Assembly: GCA_963773845.1 (NCBI GenBank)
Contig: CAVZCU010000012.1
Coordinates: 1,736,001 to 1,800,000, forward strand
From: SIAJ01 sp963773845
GTDB lineage: Bacteria > Planctomycetota > Planctomycetia > Gemmatales > Gemmataceae
Direction of reading: 5' to 3'
Length of the DNA: 64,000 nucleotides
The stretch's first letter is position 1. Every line of letters starts with the position of its first letter. The notes under the pieces were generated by a model, which was not told where the DNA came from, made no database searches, and saw only the letters and a program-made list of their open reading frames with translations. A program made the position numbers and the translations under genes. Below are positions 18,705 to 27,430 of this stretch, in pieces.

Positions 18705-20501
18705 CCCATGAACTGCCTTGCGGCGGGCGAGGAACATATATACGATTCTTGATTCGTTTGCCAATGGGGGCGAAGAACCCCCTTTCCCCCACGCGAATGG
18801 GGGAGCGATTTTCTTGCTTTTCAGCCGACTATTCCGGTGCCGGAGCGGCCTTGGGCGTCAACTCGAAGCCGAGAGCGGCGGCTTTCTTGCGCAGCGTCCG
18901 CTCGGCTTGTGCTCGCATCTTGGCCGCGTACTCGGCCATGCCTTTGACGACGTATTCCGTGCCGTACTTGAGCATGCGATAGACCAGACGAGCGAGCTTG
19001 TGCGCCGTCGCCGTGCACGCGCCGCGACCGCCAATCCGCGAGCGCATGCGCCGATAGAACATTCCCAACGGGGTCATGGTTCGACCCACGGACTCCGCGC
19101 ACATTCGCAAGGCACGCTTGACCCGGCCCGAGCCCTTGCGTGGCGATGTCTTCTTCTCGGTTTGGTTGCTCGTCGAGGTCTTCGGGCACAACCCCAGCCA
19201 ACTGGCAAAGTGCCGCTCGCTCGGGAAGCGCGAGACGTCGACGCCGATTTCCGCCAGAATCACCAAGGCCGTGCCCACTTCAATCCCCTCGATGGCCGTC
19301 AGGTCGACCCCCAAGGCCTGGAACAATGGGCCGGTCGCCTCAAAACGCAAGTCATTCTTCTTGCGACCGCGCTGGCGGGTCTTGGGCGGCACTTCCCGGT
19401 TGCCTGACCGATTGGGCAAGTTTGCCAACTCGAGTGCAATCCGCTGATCGCACTCGTCGATTTTGCCTTGGTAGTAGCGAAATAATGCTCGCGCTTGTTC
19501 CAGTTCGAAGAGGTGTTCCGGCTGCCAGAGCCCCTCGAGGGCCCGAGCGAATTCGGCTTTCGTCTTGGCGCACTTCGGTGAGGCGAGGCCGGCCAGGAGG
19601 TCCGGACACCGCTCGCCGCCGAGAATCGCGTCGATAATCGCCAGACCCGACCGGCCGGTGATGTCGGACAAGACTTCGGTGAGTTTGACATTCATCTGCG
19701 TGAGCGCTTTTTGCGTGTGCTGCACGTGGCCGGCCGCGTATCGGATCAGCATCTGCCGCTGACGGTGGTAGGCGCACAACGCCTGCACCGACTCGGGAGG
19801 ACGGAACGAACCCCGCAGCAACCCGTACGCGTGCAGCCGCTGAATCCATTGGCAATCGAGAACGTCGGTTTTGGGCCGGGCGCCGCAGGTGCGCAGTTGG
19901 CCGGGTTCGACCAGGAAAGCCTCGAACCCTTCCGCTTCCAGCAACTCGAACAACGGAATCCAGTAGACGCCGGTCGATTCCATCGCCACGGTCGTGATGC
20001 CCTGCCGACGCAAGTGGGCGACGATCTGGTGCAGGTCGGCCGTGTAAGCGCCAAATGTGTCGACCATGTCCAAGCCGACGCAGACGACATGATTGTCCGA
20101 GTGCACGTCGATGCCGGCGGCGTGCGGATTCTGCACGACCATCGGCGGCGGCGTCACGCGGAATTCGCGAACCGGACTGGCTTTCTTGCGGGCTTTCAGT
20201 TTGCGACGACTCAAGATGTCCTCCATTTCGCCGGCGAGAAAAGGGATGGGCGAGATGGCGGACAAAGTGAGAGGGGAACGGGGAAAACAGCAATCTCCCC
20301 AACGGGATCAACGCGTCGATGCGGACATCGACGCCAGTCACCAATGAACCGGCCACCAACTCTCGGGCCAGGCTCGCGTTCGGGCACGAAGCACCAAGGA
20401 CGAAACGGCCACAACTCCATCCGCCACTATCAATCGTAACAGCGAGTCAAAACCGTATCTCCCGTTCACGGGAAGACCGGGCCGACCCGCGGCGCAGGGG
20501 T
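18705..20501 (-). mobile_element. IS110-family insertion sequence (limits approximate)
   Basis: Limits are inferred from where the two half-repeats stop matching the intact copy at 48.4 kb. That gives an element of about 1.8 kb with about 125 bases after the transposase and about 275 bases before it. No terminal inverted repeats are seen, as expected of IS110. Insertion into palindromic intergenic repeats is a known habit of the family. The longer non-coding end upstream of the transposase is where IS110-group elements encode their bridge RNA. Confidence 0.55.
18829..20226 (-). CDS. IS110-family transposase (DEDD recombinase)
   Basis: About 465 residues. The N-terminal RuvC-like DEDD domain shows AGIDVHSDNHV (first Asp), VAMESTGVYWIP (Glu) and ARPKTDVLDCQWI (Asp pair). 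A coiled middle follows, then the C-terminal Transposase_20 domain (IEGIEVGTALVILAEIG, HFASWLGLCPKT, SGRVKRALRMCAE), which carries the catalytic Ser in this family. Full family length with no frameshift, so probably active. ATG 20226 is preferred over a TTG at 20265. IS110 enzymes act with a bridge RNA transcribed from the element's end. Confidence 0.9.
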   Translation of the reverse strand: MEDILSRRKLKARKKASPVREFRVTPPPMVVQNPHAAGIDVHSDNHVVCVGLDMVDTFGAYTADLHQIVAHLRRQGITTVAMESTGVYWIPLFELLEAEGFEAFLVEPGQLRTCGARPKTDVLDCQWIQRLHAYGLLRGSFRPPESVQALCAYHRQRQMLIRYAAGHVQHTQKALTQMNVKLTEVLSDITGRSGLAIIDAILGGERCPDLLAGLASPKCAKTKAEFARALEGLWQPEHLFELEQARALFRYYQGKIDECDQRIALELANLPNRSGNREVPPKTRQRGRKKNDLRFEATGPLFQALGVDLTAIEGIEVGTALVILAEIGVDVSRFPSERHFASWLGLCPKTSTSNQTEKKTSPRKGSGRVKRALRMCAESVGRTMTPLGMFYRRMRSRIGGRGACTATAHKLARLVYRMLKYGTEYVVKGMAEYAAKMRAQAERTLRKKAAALGFELTPKAAPAPE

Positions 20502-20580
20502 TCGCGTTGCGCTTCGGGCTCGGCTGATTTTGGCGATCCTTTTGCGGCGTGCAACTTCACAATTTGCGCTGCAGGCTCCG
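20502..20580. repeat. Right half of the split dispersed repeat
   Basis: TCGCGTTGCGCTTCGGGCTC, followed by TTTGGCGATCC and CAACTTCACAATTTGCG, aligns with the second half of the copy at 48370-48545. Together with 18602-18704 it would restore one repeat if the IS110 element were removed. Confidence 0.55.
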
Positions 20581-20613
20581 CTCTCACCAATTCGGAAACG
20601 CACGGTTCGTCGC

Positions 20614-21351
20614 TTATTCTTTCTCCTTCGCCTCCTCAATCGTTGTCAAATCGATGATTTGCCCGTCATCCCGATCAATTGCCCGGCGGAGCACGTCTGG
20701 GTCGGCATTCTTGGGAATGCGCCGGACCGAACCGTCGCCCATTAAGACGTGGGCCATGCCGTCGAACATACCGCCCAGCTTGGGAACGACCTTCCCATCG
20801 AACGGCATATCATCGGGCTTGGACCAGATTACCGGCCGACCGGCCTCGGCGACCATAAAGGTGTTGGAGAGGCCGTCGGTGATTTTCGTGAAGGGGACAC
20901 CCACGCCATCGTCCTGCAGCAGGCAACTTTTGCCCGAGAACATCTGGTAAAAGGTTTGGTACTTTTCGGCCTTGCCACGCGCCGGCGACAAGATCTTCGG
21001 CATCCGATCGGCCAACTTGGTGTTGTGCTTGCTGTCCCACGGTTCATCCAAATGGAACTCCTTGTACAGCTTTTCTTCCTCCACGTAGGGCAAGATGAAC
21101 ACGCGCCAGCTCAGAGCCGGCTTGCCGTCCTTGCCCATCGAGTTCGTCGGCAGATGGCCGTTCACATCGTGGAAGTTGTGCATCGCCAGGCCGATCTGCT
21201 TGAGGTTGTTGATCGATTCGGTGCGTTGCTTCGGCGTCGCGGGCGGCAACGGTTTGTCGGCCTGCTTCTTGAGCGGGGCGGGCCAGGTTGGGATCGCGAT
21301 GAACAAAGTGATCGCGACAATAGTCGCAATCTCAATTAGCCTGCGTGTCAT
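20614..21351 (-). CDS. DUF1559 protein, short form (paralogue 1)
   Basis: 245 residues with an N-terminal hydrophobic helix (IEIATIVAITLFIAIP) and the DUF1559 core: NNLKQIGLAMHNFHD, LSWRVFILPYVEEEKLY, DGLSNTFMVAEAG and HVLMGDGSVRRI. The pilin-like GFTLIE methylation motif typical of DUF1559 is absent, so it is probably exported or anchored by its first helix rather than processed as a pseudopilin. GGAG precedes the start. It is tandem to a close paralogue and likely arose by local duplication. Confidence 0.85.
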   Translation of the reverse strand: MTRRLIEIATIVAITLFIAIPTWPAPLKKQADKPLPPATPKQRTESINNLKQIGLAMHNFHDVNGHLPTNSMGKDGKPALSWRVFILPYVEEEKLYKEFHLDEPWDSKHNTKLADRMPKILSPARGKAEKYQTFYQMFSGKSCLLQDDGVGVPFTKITDGLSNTFMVAEAGRPVIWSKPDDMPFDGKVVPKLGGMFDGMAHVLMGDGSVRRIPKNADPDVLRRAIDRDDGQIIDLTTIEEAKEKE

Positions 21352-21409
21352 GAAGTGTCTCCGAGAGCATCAGAACGGATCGTCCGCCCTTCAAATTGCC
21401 GAGTAATTC

Positions 21410-22144
21410 TTACTTATCCTTCGCCTTCTTGATAACCTCGTCCAAATTAACGAGTTGCCCGTCATCGCAGCCGATTAGTGCTTTTAGGGCGTCGGTATCG
21501 ACGCCCTTCGGAATCCGCTGGACGTATCCGTCCCCCATCGTCACGTTGAATTCACCGTCGAACATGCCCCCCAGTTTGGGAATCGACTTGCCGTCGAACG
21601 GGAGATCGTCCGGCTTGGACCAGATGACCGGCTTGCCACTCTCGACGACCATGAACGTATTGGCAAGACCGTCGGTGATGTCGGTCAGTTTCACCTTGTC
21701 CCCGTCGGGACGCAGCATGCAGTGCTTGCCCACGAACATCTGGTAGAAGGTTTGGTTCTTTTCCGCTCGGCCGCGTACGGGGGCGTAAATCTTCGGCATG
21801 CGATCGACGAGCTTGATATTGTTCTCGCTATCCCACGGTTCATCCAATTTGAATTTCTTGTAAAGCTCGTCTTCCTCGAGAAAGGGGAGTATGTGCACGC
21901 GCCAACTCAGAATCGGCTTGCCGGCCTTGTTGATGGAATTCGTTGGGAGCTGATTGTACGCAGCGTGGTAGTTGTGCATCGCCAGGGCGATTTGTTTCAG
22001 ATTGTTCTGTGACTTGCGGAACTGAGCCGGAGTTGGCGGTGGCAAGGGCTTCTCGGTTTCCTTTCGTGCCGGCGCCGACCAGCCCGGAATTGCGATGAAC
22101 AAGGCGGCAATAGCAAGGAGAATCGGCAACGCGAGTCGAGACAT
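21410..22144 (-). CDS. DUF1559 protein, short form (paralogue 2)
   Basis: 244 residues, similar along its whole length to the neighbour at 20614-21351: hydrophobic N-terminus (LALPILLAIAALFIAIPGW), NNLKQIALAMHNYH, LSWRVHILPFLEEDELY, DGLANTFMVVESG and FNVTMGDGYVQRI. The ATG at 22144 has AGGAG seven bases upstream. The open frame continues upstream only because the adjoining 99-bp repeats have a length divisible by three, so that extension is not coding. Transcribed ahead of paralogue 1 with a 58-base gap. Confidence 0.87.
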   Translation of the reverse strand: MSRLALPILLAIAALFIAIPGWSAPARKETEKPLPPPTPAQFRKSQNNLKQIALAMHNYHAAYNQLPTNSINKAGKPILSWRVHILPFLEEDELYKKFKLDEPWDSENNIKLVDRMPKIYAPVRGRAEKNQTFYQMFVGKHCMLRPDGDKVKLTDITDGLANTFMVVESGKPVIWSKPDDLPFDGKSIPKLGGMFDGEFNVTMGDGYVQRIPKGVDTDALKALIGCDDGQLVNLDEVIKKAKDK

Positions 22145-22160
22145 GGTCAACTCCTGGTAG

Positions 22161-22550
22161 GTCCGCCGAGCCGAGGCGGACCGAACTGCCCTCACAAAAT
22201 GGCTGCAACTCCACCCAGCGAGCCAGCCGGACCGCCTCGGCTCGGCGGACCTACCCAGAGTCCGCCGAGCCGAGGTGGACCGAACTGCCCTCACAAAATG
22301 GCTGCAACTCCACCCAGCGAGCCAGCCGGTCCGCCTCGGCTCGGCGGACCTACCCAGAGTCCGCCGAGCCGAGGCGGACCGAACTGCCCTCACAAAATGG
22401 CTGCAACTCCACCCAGCGAGCCAGCCGGTCCGCCTCGGCTCGGCGGACCTACCCAGAGTCCGCCGAGCCGAGGCGGACCGAACTGCCCCCACAAAATGGC
22501 TGCAACTCCACCCAGCGAGCCAGCCGGTCCGCCTCGGCTCGGCGGACCTA
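22161..22550. repeat. Tandem array, four copies of a 99-bp unit
   Basis: Units begin at 22161, 22260, 22359 and 22458 (the last is 93 bases), nearly identical. Each unit starts with GTCCGCCGAGCCGAGG and ends with its reverse complement, so each can fold into a stem with about 19-bp arms. The array separates divergent genes (DUF1559 paralogue 2 and a DUF1501 gene), placing it in both upstream regions. Its period being a multiple of three creates spurious long frames on both strands. Confidence 0.92.
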
Positions 22551-22607
22551 CTTGTCGATTCCCCTGTGCGGATCAGTTATACTCAACATCTCACCCCGAG
22601 TGCGAGC

Positions 22608-24008
22608 ATGTTCTCGACCCGCCGCGAATTCGTGAGTCACGCAACCTCCCTGGGGAGTGCCGCCCTGGCATGGCTCTACGCACGAGACGCCTACGGGGCC
22701 GGGCCGGTTTCAGCCGTGCAGTACGAGCAGAAGGTCAAGCGGGTCATTCACGTCTTTTGTCCCGGCGGCGTGAGCCATGTCGATACTTTCGATTACAAGC
22801 CGGAATTGGTGAAGCAGCACGGCAAGCCGATGACGGGCAAGGGCAAGGCCGACACATTCTTTGGCCAGCCCGGCAATCTGATGAAGTCGCCTTTCGCGTT
22901 CGAGCAGCGCGGCAAAAGTGGACGATGGGTCAGCGACCTGTTTCCCAATCTCGCGGGCCAGGTCGATGACTTGACGTTCATCCATTCGATGGTGGCCAAG
23001 AGCGCCAACCACACGCCGGCCGCGTTTCAGATGAATAGCGGCTTCGTGCTGAACGGCTTCCCGGCGTTCGGTTCCTGGGTGAGCTACGGACTCGGTTCGC
23101 TCAATGACGACTTGCCGGCGTTCGTTGTACTGCCCGATCCACGCGGATTGCCGGCCGGCGGAGCGATCAACTGGTCGAGCGGATTTCTGCCGGCGACCCA
23201 TCAGGGGGTCGCGTTCCGTGCGAAGGGCGAGCCGATACCGGATTTGGCGACGCCGAAGGAGACGCCGGGCGCTACGCGGCAAGCCGCGATGGATTTGCTC
23301 AAGGAGATGAACCGGAACTATGCCGACGCGAACCCCGGGGATAGCACACTGGCTGCGCGAATTCGCTCGTACGAGATGGCGGCGAAGATGCAGCTCGATG
23401 TGCCTGGCATCGTCAATCTTGACAACGAGTCGGAGGAAACCAAACGGCTGTACGGCCTCGACAACAAGGTGACCGAGGGCTTTGGCCGCAATTGCCTGCT
23501 CGCTCGCCGGCTGTTGGAGAAGGGCGTTCGCTTCATTCAACTCTGGCACGGCGGAGCATTCGGCTCGCCGCGAATCAACTGGGATGCGCACGAGGACATC
23601 GTCGAAAACCACCGCAAGCAGGCGGCAAGCCTGGATAAACCCGTGACCGGTCTGCTTGCCGATCTGAAACGCCGTGGCTTGCTCAAGGACACGCTGTTCG
23701 TCTGGAGCACGGAGTTCGGCCGCACGCCGTTCACGCAGGGCGTCGGCAAGCCGGGCCGCGATCATCATCAACATGCGTTCACGGTCTTCCTCGCCGGCAA
23801 TGGGCTGAAGCCCGGCTTCGCCTTTGGCAAGTCGGATGAGTTCGGCTACAAGGTCGCGGAAAACGAAGTGTCGATTTACGACTTCCACGCCACGCTGCTG
23901 TTTTTGCTCGGCATTGATCATTTGCAGTTGACGTATTATCACAACGGCATTCAACGGCGGCTGACGGATGTGCATGGGGAAGTGGTGGGGGATATATTAG
24001 CTACATAA
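22608..24008 (+). CDS. DUF1501 family protein, Tat-like leader
   Basis: 466 residues. The leader has an RR pair (MFSTRREFVSHATSLGSAAL). DUF1501 proteins are sulfatase/alkaline-phosphatase-fold proteins of planctomycetes; blocks seen are FCPGGVSHVDTFDYKP, NSGFVLNGFPAFGSW, VVLPDPRGLP, CLLARRLLEKGVRFIQL, STEFGRTPF, GRDHHQHAF and FHATLLFLLGIDH. It precedes a DUF1549/DUF1553 gene, the standard pairing. The true start is 22608; the upstream open frame is repeat DNA. The pair is thought to degrade or modify complex polysaccharides, but the activity has not been settled. Confidence 0.88.
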   Translation: MFSTRREFVSHATSLGSAALAWLYARDAYGAGPVSAVQYEQKVKRVIHVFCPGGVSHVDTFDYKPELVKQHGKPMTGKGKADTFFGQPGNLMKSPFAFEQRGKSGRWVSDLFPNLAGQVDDLTFIHSMVAKSANHTPAAFQMNSGFVLNGFPAFGSWVSYGLGSLNDDLPAFVVLPDPRGLPAGGAINWSSGFLPATHQGVAFRAKGEPIPDLATPKETPGATRQAAMDLLKEMNRNYADANPGDSTLAARIRSYEMAAKMQLDVPGIVNLDNESEETKRLYGLDNKVTEGFGRNCLLARRLLEKGVRFIQLWHGGAFGSPRINWDAHEDIVENHRKQAASLDKPVTGLLADLKRRGLLKDTLFVWSTEFGRTPFTQGVGKPGRDHHQHAFTVFLAGNGLKPGFAFGKSDEFGYKVAENEVSIYDFHATLLFLLGIDHLQLTYYHNGIQRRLTDVHGEVVGDILAT

Positions 24009-24023
24009 TGGACAACGGCGAGG

Positions 24024-24118
24024 GCGAGCGTCGAGGCGTAAGCCCGACGTGCGCTCCGCCCCTGCGATGCGCCACCCCGTGGGCGGAGCGCACGTCGGGC
24101 TTACGCCTCGACGCTCGC
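24024..24118. repeat. Perfect 38-bp inverted repeat
   Basis: Arms 24024-24061 and 24081-24118 are exact reverse complements with a 19-base spacer, directly after the DUF1501 gene. A degenerate relative with the same motif (GGCGAGCGTCGAGGCGTAA) lies at 54574-54670, so this is a dispersed palindrome. Confidence 0.92.
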
Positions 24119-24205
24119 CGTTGTGAGAATTCCGGACATCGTCGCGAATCGCCTCGGTAGAATAACTGGACTGCCTGCCTTGTGGTCTCTCTTCTTTCCA
24201 CAATC

Positions 24206-27200
24206 ATGATGCACTCTCCTCGTTGCCAAGCATTTGCGTCGGTTCTCGCGTTCACCGTTTTCGTATCGGTCGCCGCCGCTCAGCCGGCGAAGAAGATCGA
24301 CTTTGCTAAAGACGTGCAGCCGATCTTTGCGAGCGCTTGCTACAAGTGTCACGGTGACAAGAAGCAGGAATCGGGCTTTCGCCTCGATCGCAAAGCCGAT
24401 GCGCTCAAGGGGGGCGATCTCGGTAAGGCCATCGTGCCGGGCAAGAGCGCCGAGAGCCCGCTCATTCGCTATGTCGCTGGGCTGGACAAAGAAATCAAGA
24501 TGCCGCCGAAAGGGGAGCGGCTGAAGCCCGAGCAGATTGCCACTCTGCGGGCGTGGATCGATCAGGGGGCGGTGTGGCCGGAGAGCGGGTCGGCGGTCGT
24601 TACGAAGAAGCACTGGGCATTCATCCCCCCGGTTCGTCCGGCGTTGCCCAAGGTCAGCGATCCGAAGTGGATTCGCACGCCGATCGACGCATTCATCCTC
24701 GCTCGCCTCGACAAGGAAGGGCTGAAGCCTTCGCCGGAAGCGGACAAGGTCACGCTCATCCGGCGCTTGTATCTCGATTTGATCGGCCTGCCGCCAACAA
24801 TTGCCGAGGTCAAGGAATTCCTCGCGGACAAGTCGCCCGATGCTTACGAGAAAGTGGTCGAGCGCTTGCTGCGTTCGCCGCATTATGGCGAGCGATGGGC
24901 AAGACCCTGGCTCGACGCCGCTCGTTACGCGGATTCGGATGGCTACGAAAAGGACATGTCGCGGCAGGTCTGGTTCTATCGCGATTACGTCGTCAACGCG
25001 TTCAACCGCAATCTGCCGTATGACCAGTTCATTCGCGAGCAGATCGCCGGCGACTTGCTGCCGCACGCCACCCAGGATCAGATTGTCGCCACCGGGTTCA
25101 TTCGCCTGTCGATGTTGAACGAAGAGGGGGGCGTCGATCCGGAGCAGTTCCGCATGGATGCGATGTTCGATCGCATGGACGCGGTTGGCAAGGCGTTCCT
25201 CGGTCTCACGATCGCGTGTGCTCAATGCCACAACCACAAATTCGACCCGCTGACGCAGGAAGAGTATTACCGCCTGTTCGCGTATCTCAACAACGACCAC
25301 GAGGCCGAACGCGTCGTCTACACGCCGGAAGAACAGCGGAAGATCAACGACATTCGGCTCGGTATCGGGCAGATCGAGAGTCGATTGCGACAAAAGACGC
25401 CCGACTGGGCCGAGCGCATGGCCAAGTGGGAAGCATCGCTCAAGCCGCAGCCGAAGTGGGAGATCGTTCGCCTCGCCAACATGGGGGATAACAGCCAGCG
25501 CTATATCGAACAGAAGGACGGCTCGATTCTCGCCCAGGGATATGCACCGACCAAGTTCACCACGCACATGCGTGGCAAGACGAAGCTCAAGACCGTCACC
25601 GGCTTCCGGCTGGAATTGCTGAACGATCCCAACTTGCCATGCAACGGCCCCGGCCGGTCATTCATGGGGACGTGTGCTCTTTCCGAATTCAACGCGGAAG
25701 CTTGGGATGCGAAAGACCCCTCCAAGAAAGTGAACGTCAAGTTCGTGAAGGCGACGGCTGACTATGGCAACCCCGAGCGGGTGCTGGAGCCGAACTTCGA
25801 CGACCGATCGAAGGCGCGGCGGGTGACGGGGCCAGTCCAATATGCCATCGACGGCAAGGACGATACGGCCTGGGGCATCGACGCGGGACCGGGCCGGCGC
25901 AATGTGCCGCGAAACGCAGTCTTCGTACCAGACAAACCGATCGGCTTCCCGAATGGCATCGTCATTGACGTCAAGCTTAAGCAGAACCACGGCGGCTGGA
26001 ACAGCGACGACCATATGAACAACAACCTCGGCCGTTTCCGGTTGAGCGTGACCGGCGACGCGGATCCGGTTGTCGACCCGATTCCCAAAAATGTCCGGCA
26101 GATTCTCACGATTCCTGGCGGCAAGCGAAGTGAGGCACAGAGAGCGGCGGTTTTCACGTATTGGCGAACCACGGTGCCGGAATGGAAGAGCGAGAACGAG
26201 CAGATCGAGGAGCAGTGGAAGCGTTGGCCCGTGGGCGCGACGCAACTCGTCGTGCAAGCCCGCATGGACAAGCGGACGACCAGCATCCTCAAGCGGGGCG
26301 ACTTCCTGAAACCGACGCGGCCGGTAGCGGCAGGCGTTCCCGCGTTCTTGAATCCACTTAAAGATCCGAAAGCGGATGGCTCGCGGCTCACACTGGCGAA
26401 TTGGCTGGCGTCGCGCAATGCGCCGACGACCGCGCGCGTGTTCGTCAATCGCATCTGGCAGTCCTACTTCGGCATCGGGATTGTCGCCACGCCGGAGGAC
26501 TTCGGACTGCGGAGCGAAGCGCCGTCACACCCGAAGTTGCTCGATTGGCTAGCGGTGGAATTCCTGGACCGCGGCTGGTCGATCAAGGATTTGCACCGGC
26601 TGATCGTCAACTCATCGACTTACCGGCAGTCGTCGAAGGTCACGCCCGAACTCCTCGAACGCGACCCCTATAACCGGCTCCTGGCTCGGGCGTCCCGCCT
26701 GCGGGTCGCTGGCGAGATCGTCCGCGACATCGCCTTGAAAGCGAGTGGCCTATTGAACGAGAAGGTCGGCGGGCCCAGTCTATTCGCCCCGGCGCCGGCG
26801 TTTTTGTTCAAGCCGCCGGCCAGCTATGGCCCATTCAACTGGATTGAAGTGAAAGGGACCGAGCGGTATCGGCGAGCGTTGTATACATTCCGCCGGCGTT
26901 CGACGCCGTACCCGGTGCTAACGAATTTCGATGCGCCGAATGGCGATTCGTCGTGCGTGAAGCGAGCGCGTTCCAACACCCCCCTCCAGGCGTTGACGCT
27001 GCTCAACGAAAGCGTGTTCGTCGATTGTGCCCGAGCGCTTAGCTTGCGGGCGATCCGGCACGGCGGCAAGACGGATGCGGACCGGATCACATTCGCGTTT
27101 CGATGCTGCACAAGCCGCGAGCCGGCAGCCGACGAATTGCAAGTGCTCGCCAAACTCCTGAGTGAGGAGCGCAAGCGAATCCAGAAGGGCGAAGTGAACC

Positions 27201-27328
27201 CGAATGAACTCGCGACGGGCGACAAGAAGGCGAATCTGCCTGAGGGGGTGAACGCCGCCGATGCGGCTGCGTTCACCGTCATCGCCCGCGTGCTGCTGAA
27301 CTTGGACGAAACGATCACGAAGGAATAA
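24206..27328 (+). CDS. PSCyt1-DUF1549-DUF1553 protein
   Basis: About 1040 residues, exported (LAFTVFVSVAAAQPA). Order: a planctomycete cytochrome c-like domain with CYKCH and the MPPKGERL Met region (about 25-125), DUF1549 (PIDAFILARLDKEGL through RWARPWLDAARYADSDG, with CAQCHNHKFDPL, a second haem-like motif), a beta-sandwich-like insert, and C-terminal DUF1553 (LANWLASRNAPTTARVFVNRIWQ through SNTPLQALTLLNE). Start is at ATG 24206 or the adjacent ATG 24209. Forms a unit with the DUF1501 gene upstream. Function of the family is unproven, a redox step in polymer breakdown being a common suggestion. Confidence 0.9.
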   Translation: MMHSPRCQAFASVLAFTVFVSVAAAQPAKKIDFAKDVQPIFASACYKCHGDKKQESGFRLDRKADALKGGDLGKAIVPGKSAESPLIRYVAGLDKEIKMPPKGERLKPEQIATLRAWIDQGAVWPESGSAVVTKKHWAFIPPVRPALPKVSDPKWIRTPIDAFILARLDKEGLKPSPEADKVTLIRRLYLDLIGLPPTIAEVKEFLADKSPDAYEKVVERLLRSPHYGERWARPWLDAARYADSDGYEKDMSRQVWFYRDYVVNAFNRNLPYDQFIREQIAGDLLPHATQDQIVATGFIRLSMLNEEGGVDPEQFRMDAMFDRMDAVGKAFLGLTIACAQCHNHKFDPLTQEEYYRLFAYLNNDHEAERVVYTPEEQRKINDIRLGIGQIESRLRQKTPDWAERMAKWEASLKPQPKWEIVRLANMGDNSQRYIEQKDGSILAQGYAPTKFTTHMRGKTKLKTVTGFRLELLNDPNLPCNGPGRSFMGTCALSEFNAEAWDAKDPSKKVNVKFVKATADYGNPERVLEPNFDDRSKARRVTGPVQYAIDGKDDTAWGIDAGPGRRNVPRNAVFVPDKPIGFPNGIVIDVKLKQNHGGWNSDDHMNNNLGRFRLSVTGDADPVVDPIPKNVRQILTIPGGKRSEAQRAAVFTYWRTTVPEWKSENEQIEEQWKRWPVGATQLVVQARMDKRTTSILKRGDFLKPTRPVAAGVPAFLNPLKDPKADGSRLTLANWLASRNAPTTARVFVNRIWQSYFGIGIVATPEDFGLRSEAPSHPKLLDWLAVEFLDRGWSIKDLHRLIVNSSTYRQSSKVTPELLERDPYNRLLARASRLRVAGEIVRDIALKASGLLNEKVGGPSLFAPAPAFLFKPPASYGPFNWIEVKGTERYRRALYTFRRRSTPYPVLTNFDAPNGDSSCVKRARSNTPLQALTLLNESVFVDCARALSLRAIRHGGKTDADRITFAFRCCTSREPAADELQVLAKLLSEERKRIQKGEVNPNELATGDKKANLPEGVNAADAAAFTVIARVLLNLDETITKE

Positions 27329-27345
27329 CCGGATCGCAACGCTAA

Positions 27346-27413
27346 ACCCACGGATAAAGAACCCCACGGATAAGATCGGATTGCTTCGATCCGTGGGGCT
27401 ATAATCCGTGGGT
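27346..27413. repeat. Nested inverted repeat
   Basis: An outer pair ACCCACGGAT/ATCCGTGGGT (27346-27355 and 27404-27413) encloses an inner pair CCCCACGGAT/ATCCGTGGGG (27362-27371 and 27389-27398). It lies between the DUF1553 gene and the DUF1080 gene and could end transcription or be another dispersed palindrome. Confidence 0.7.
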
Positions 27414-27430
27414 GAAATTCGGAGCTAATC

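Noticed and set aside
22199..22969. Long open frames on both strands across the 99-bp array, joined to the DUF1501 and DUF1559 genes
   Set aside because: The unit length is a multiple of three and the frames translate a repeat; ribosome binding sites and signal peptides place the true starts at 22608 and 22144.
24101..25567. 488-codon frame antisense to the DUF1549/DUF1553 gene
   Set aside because: Mirror frame of a clearly coding sequence, Arg/Leu-rich without domains. The same applies to 22710-23975, 31571-32614 and 34375-35331.
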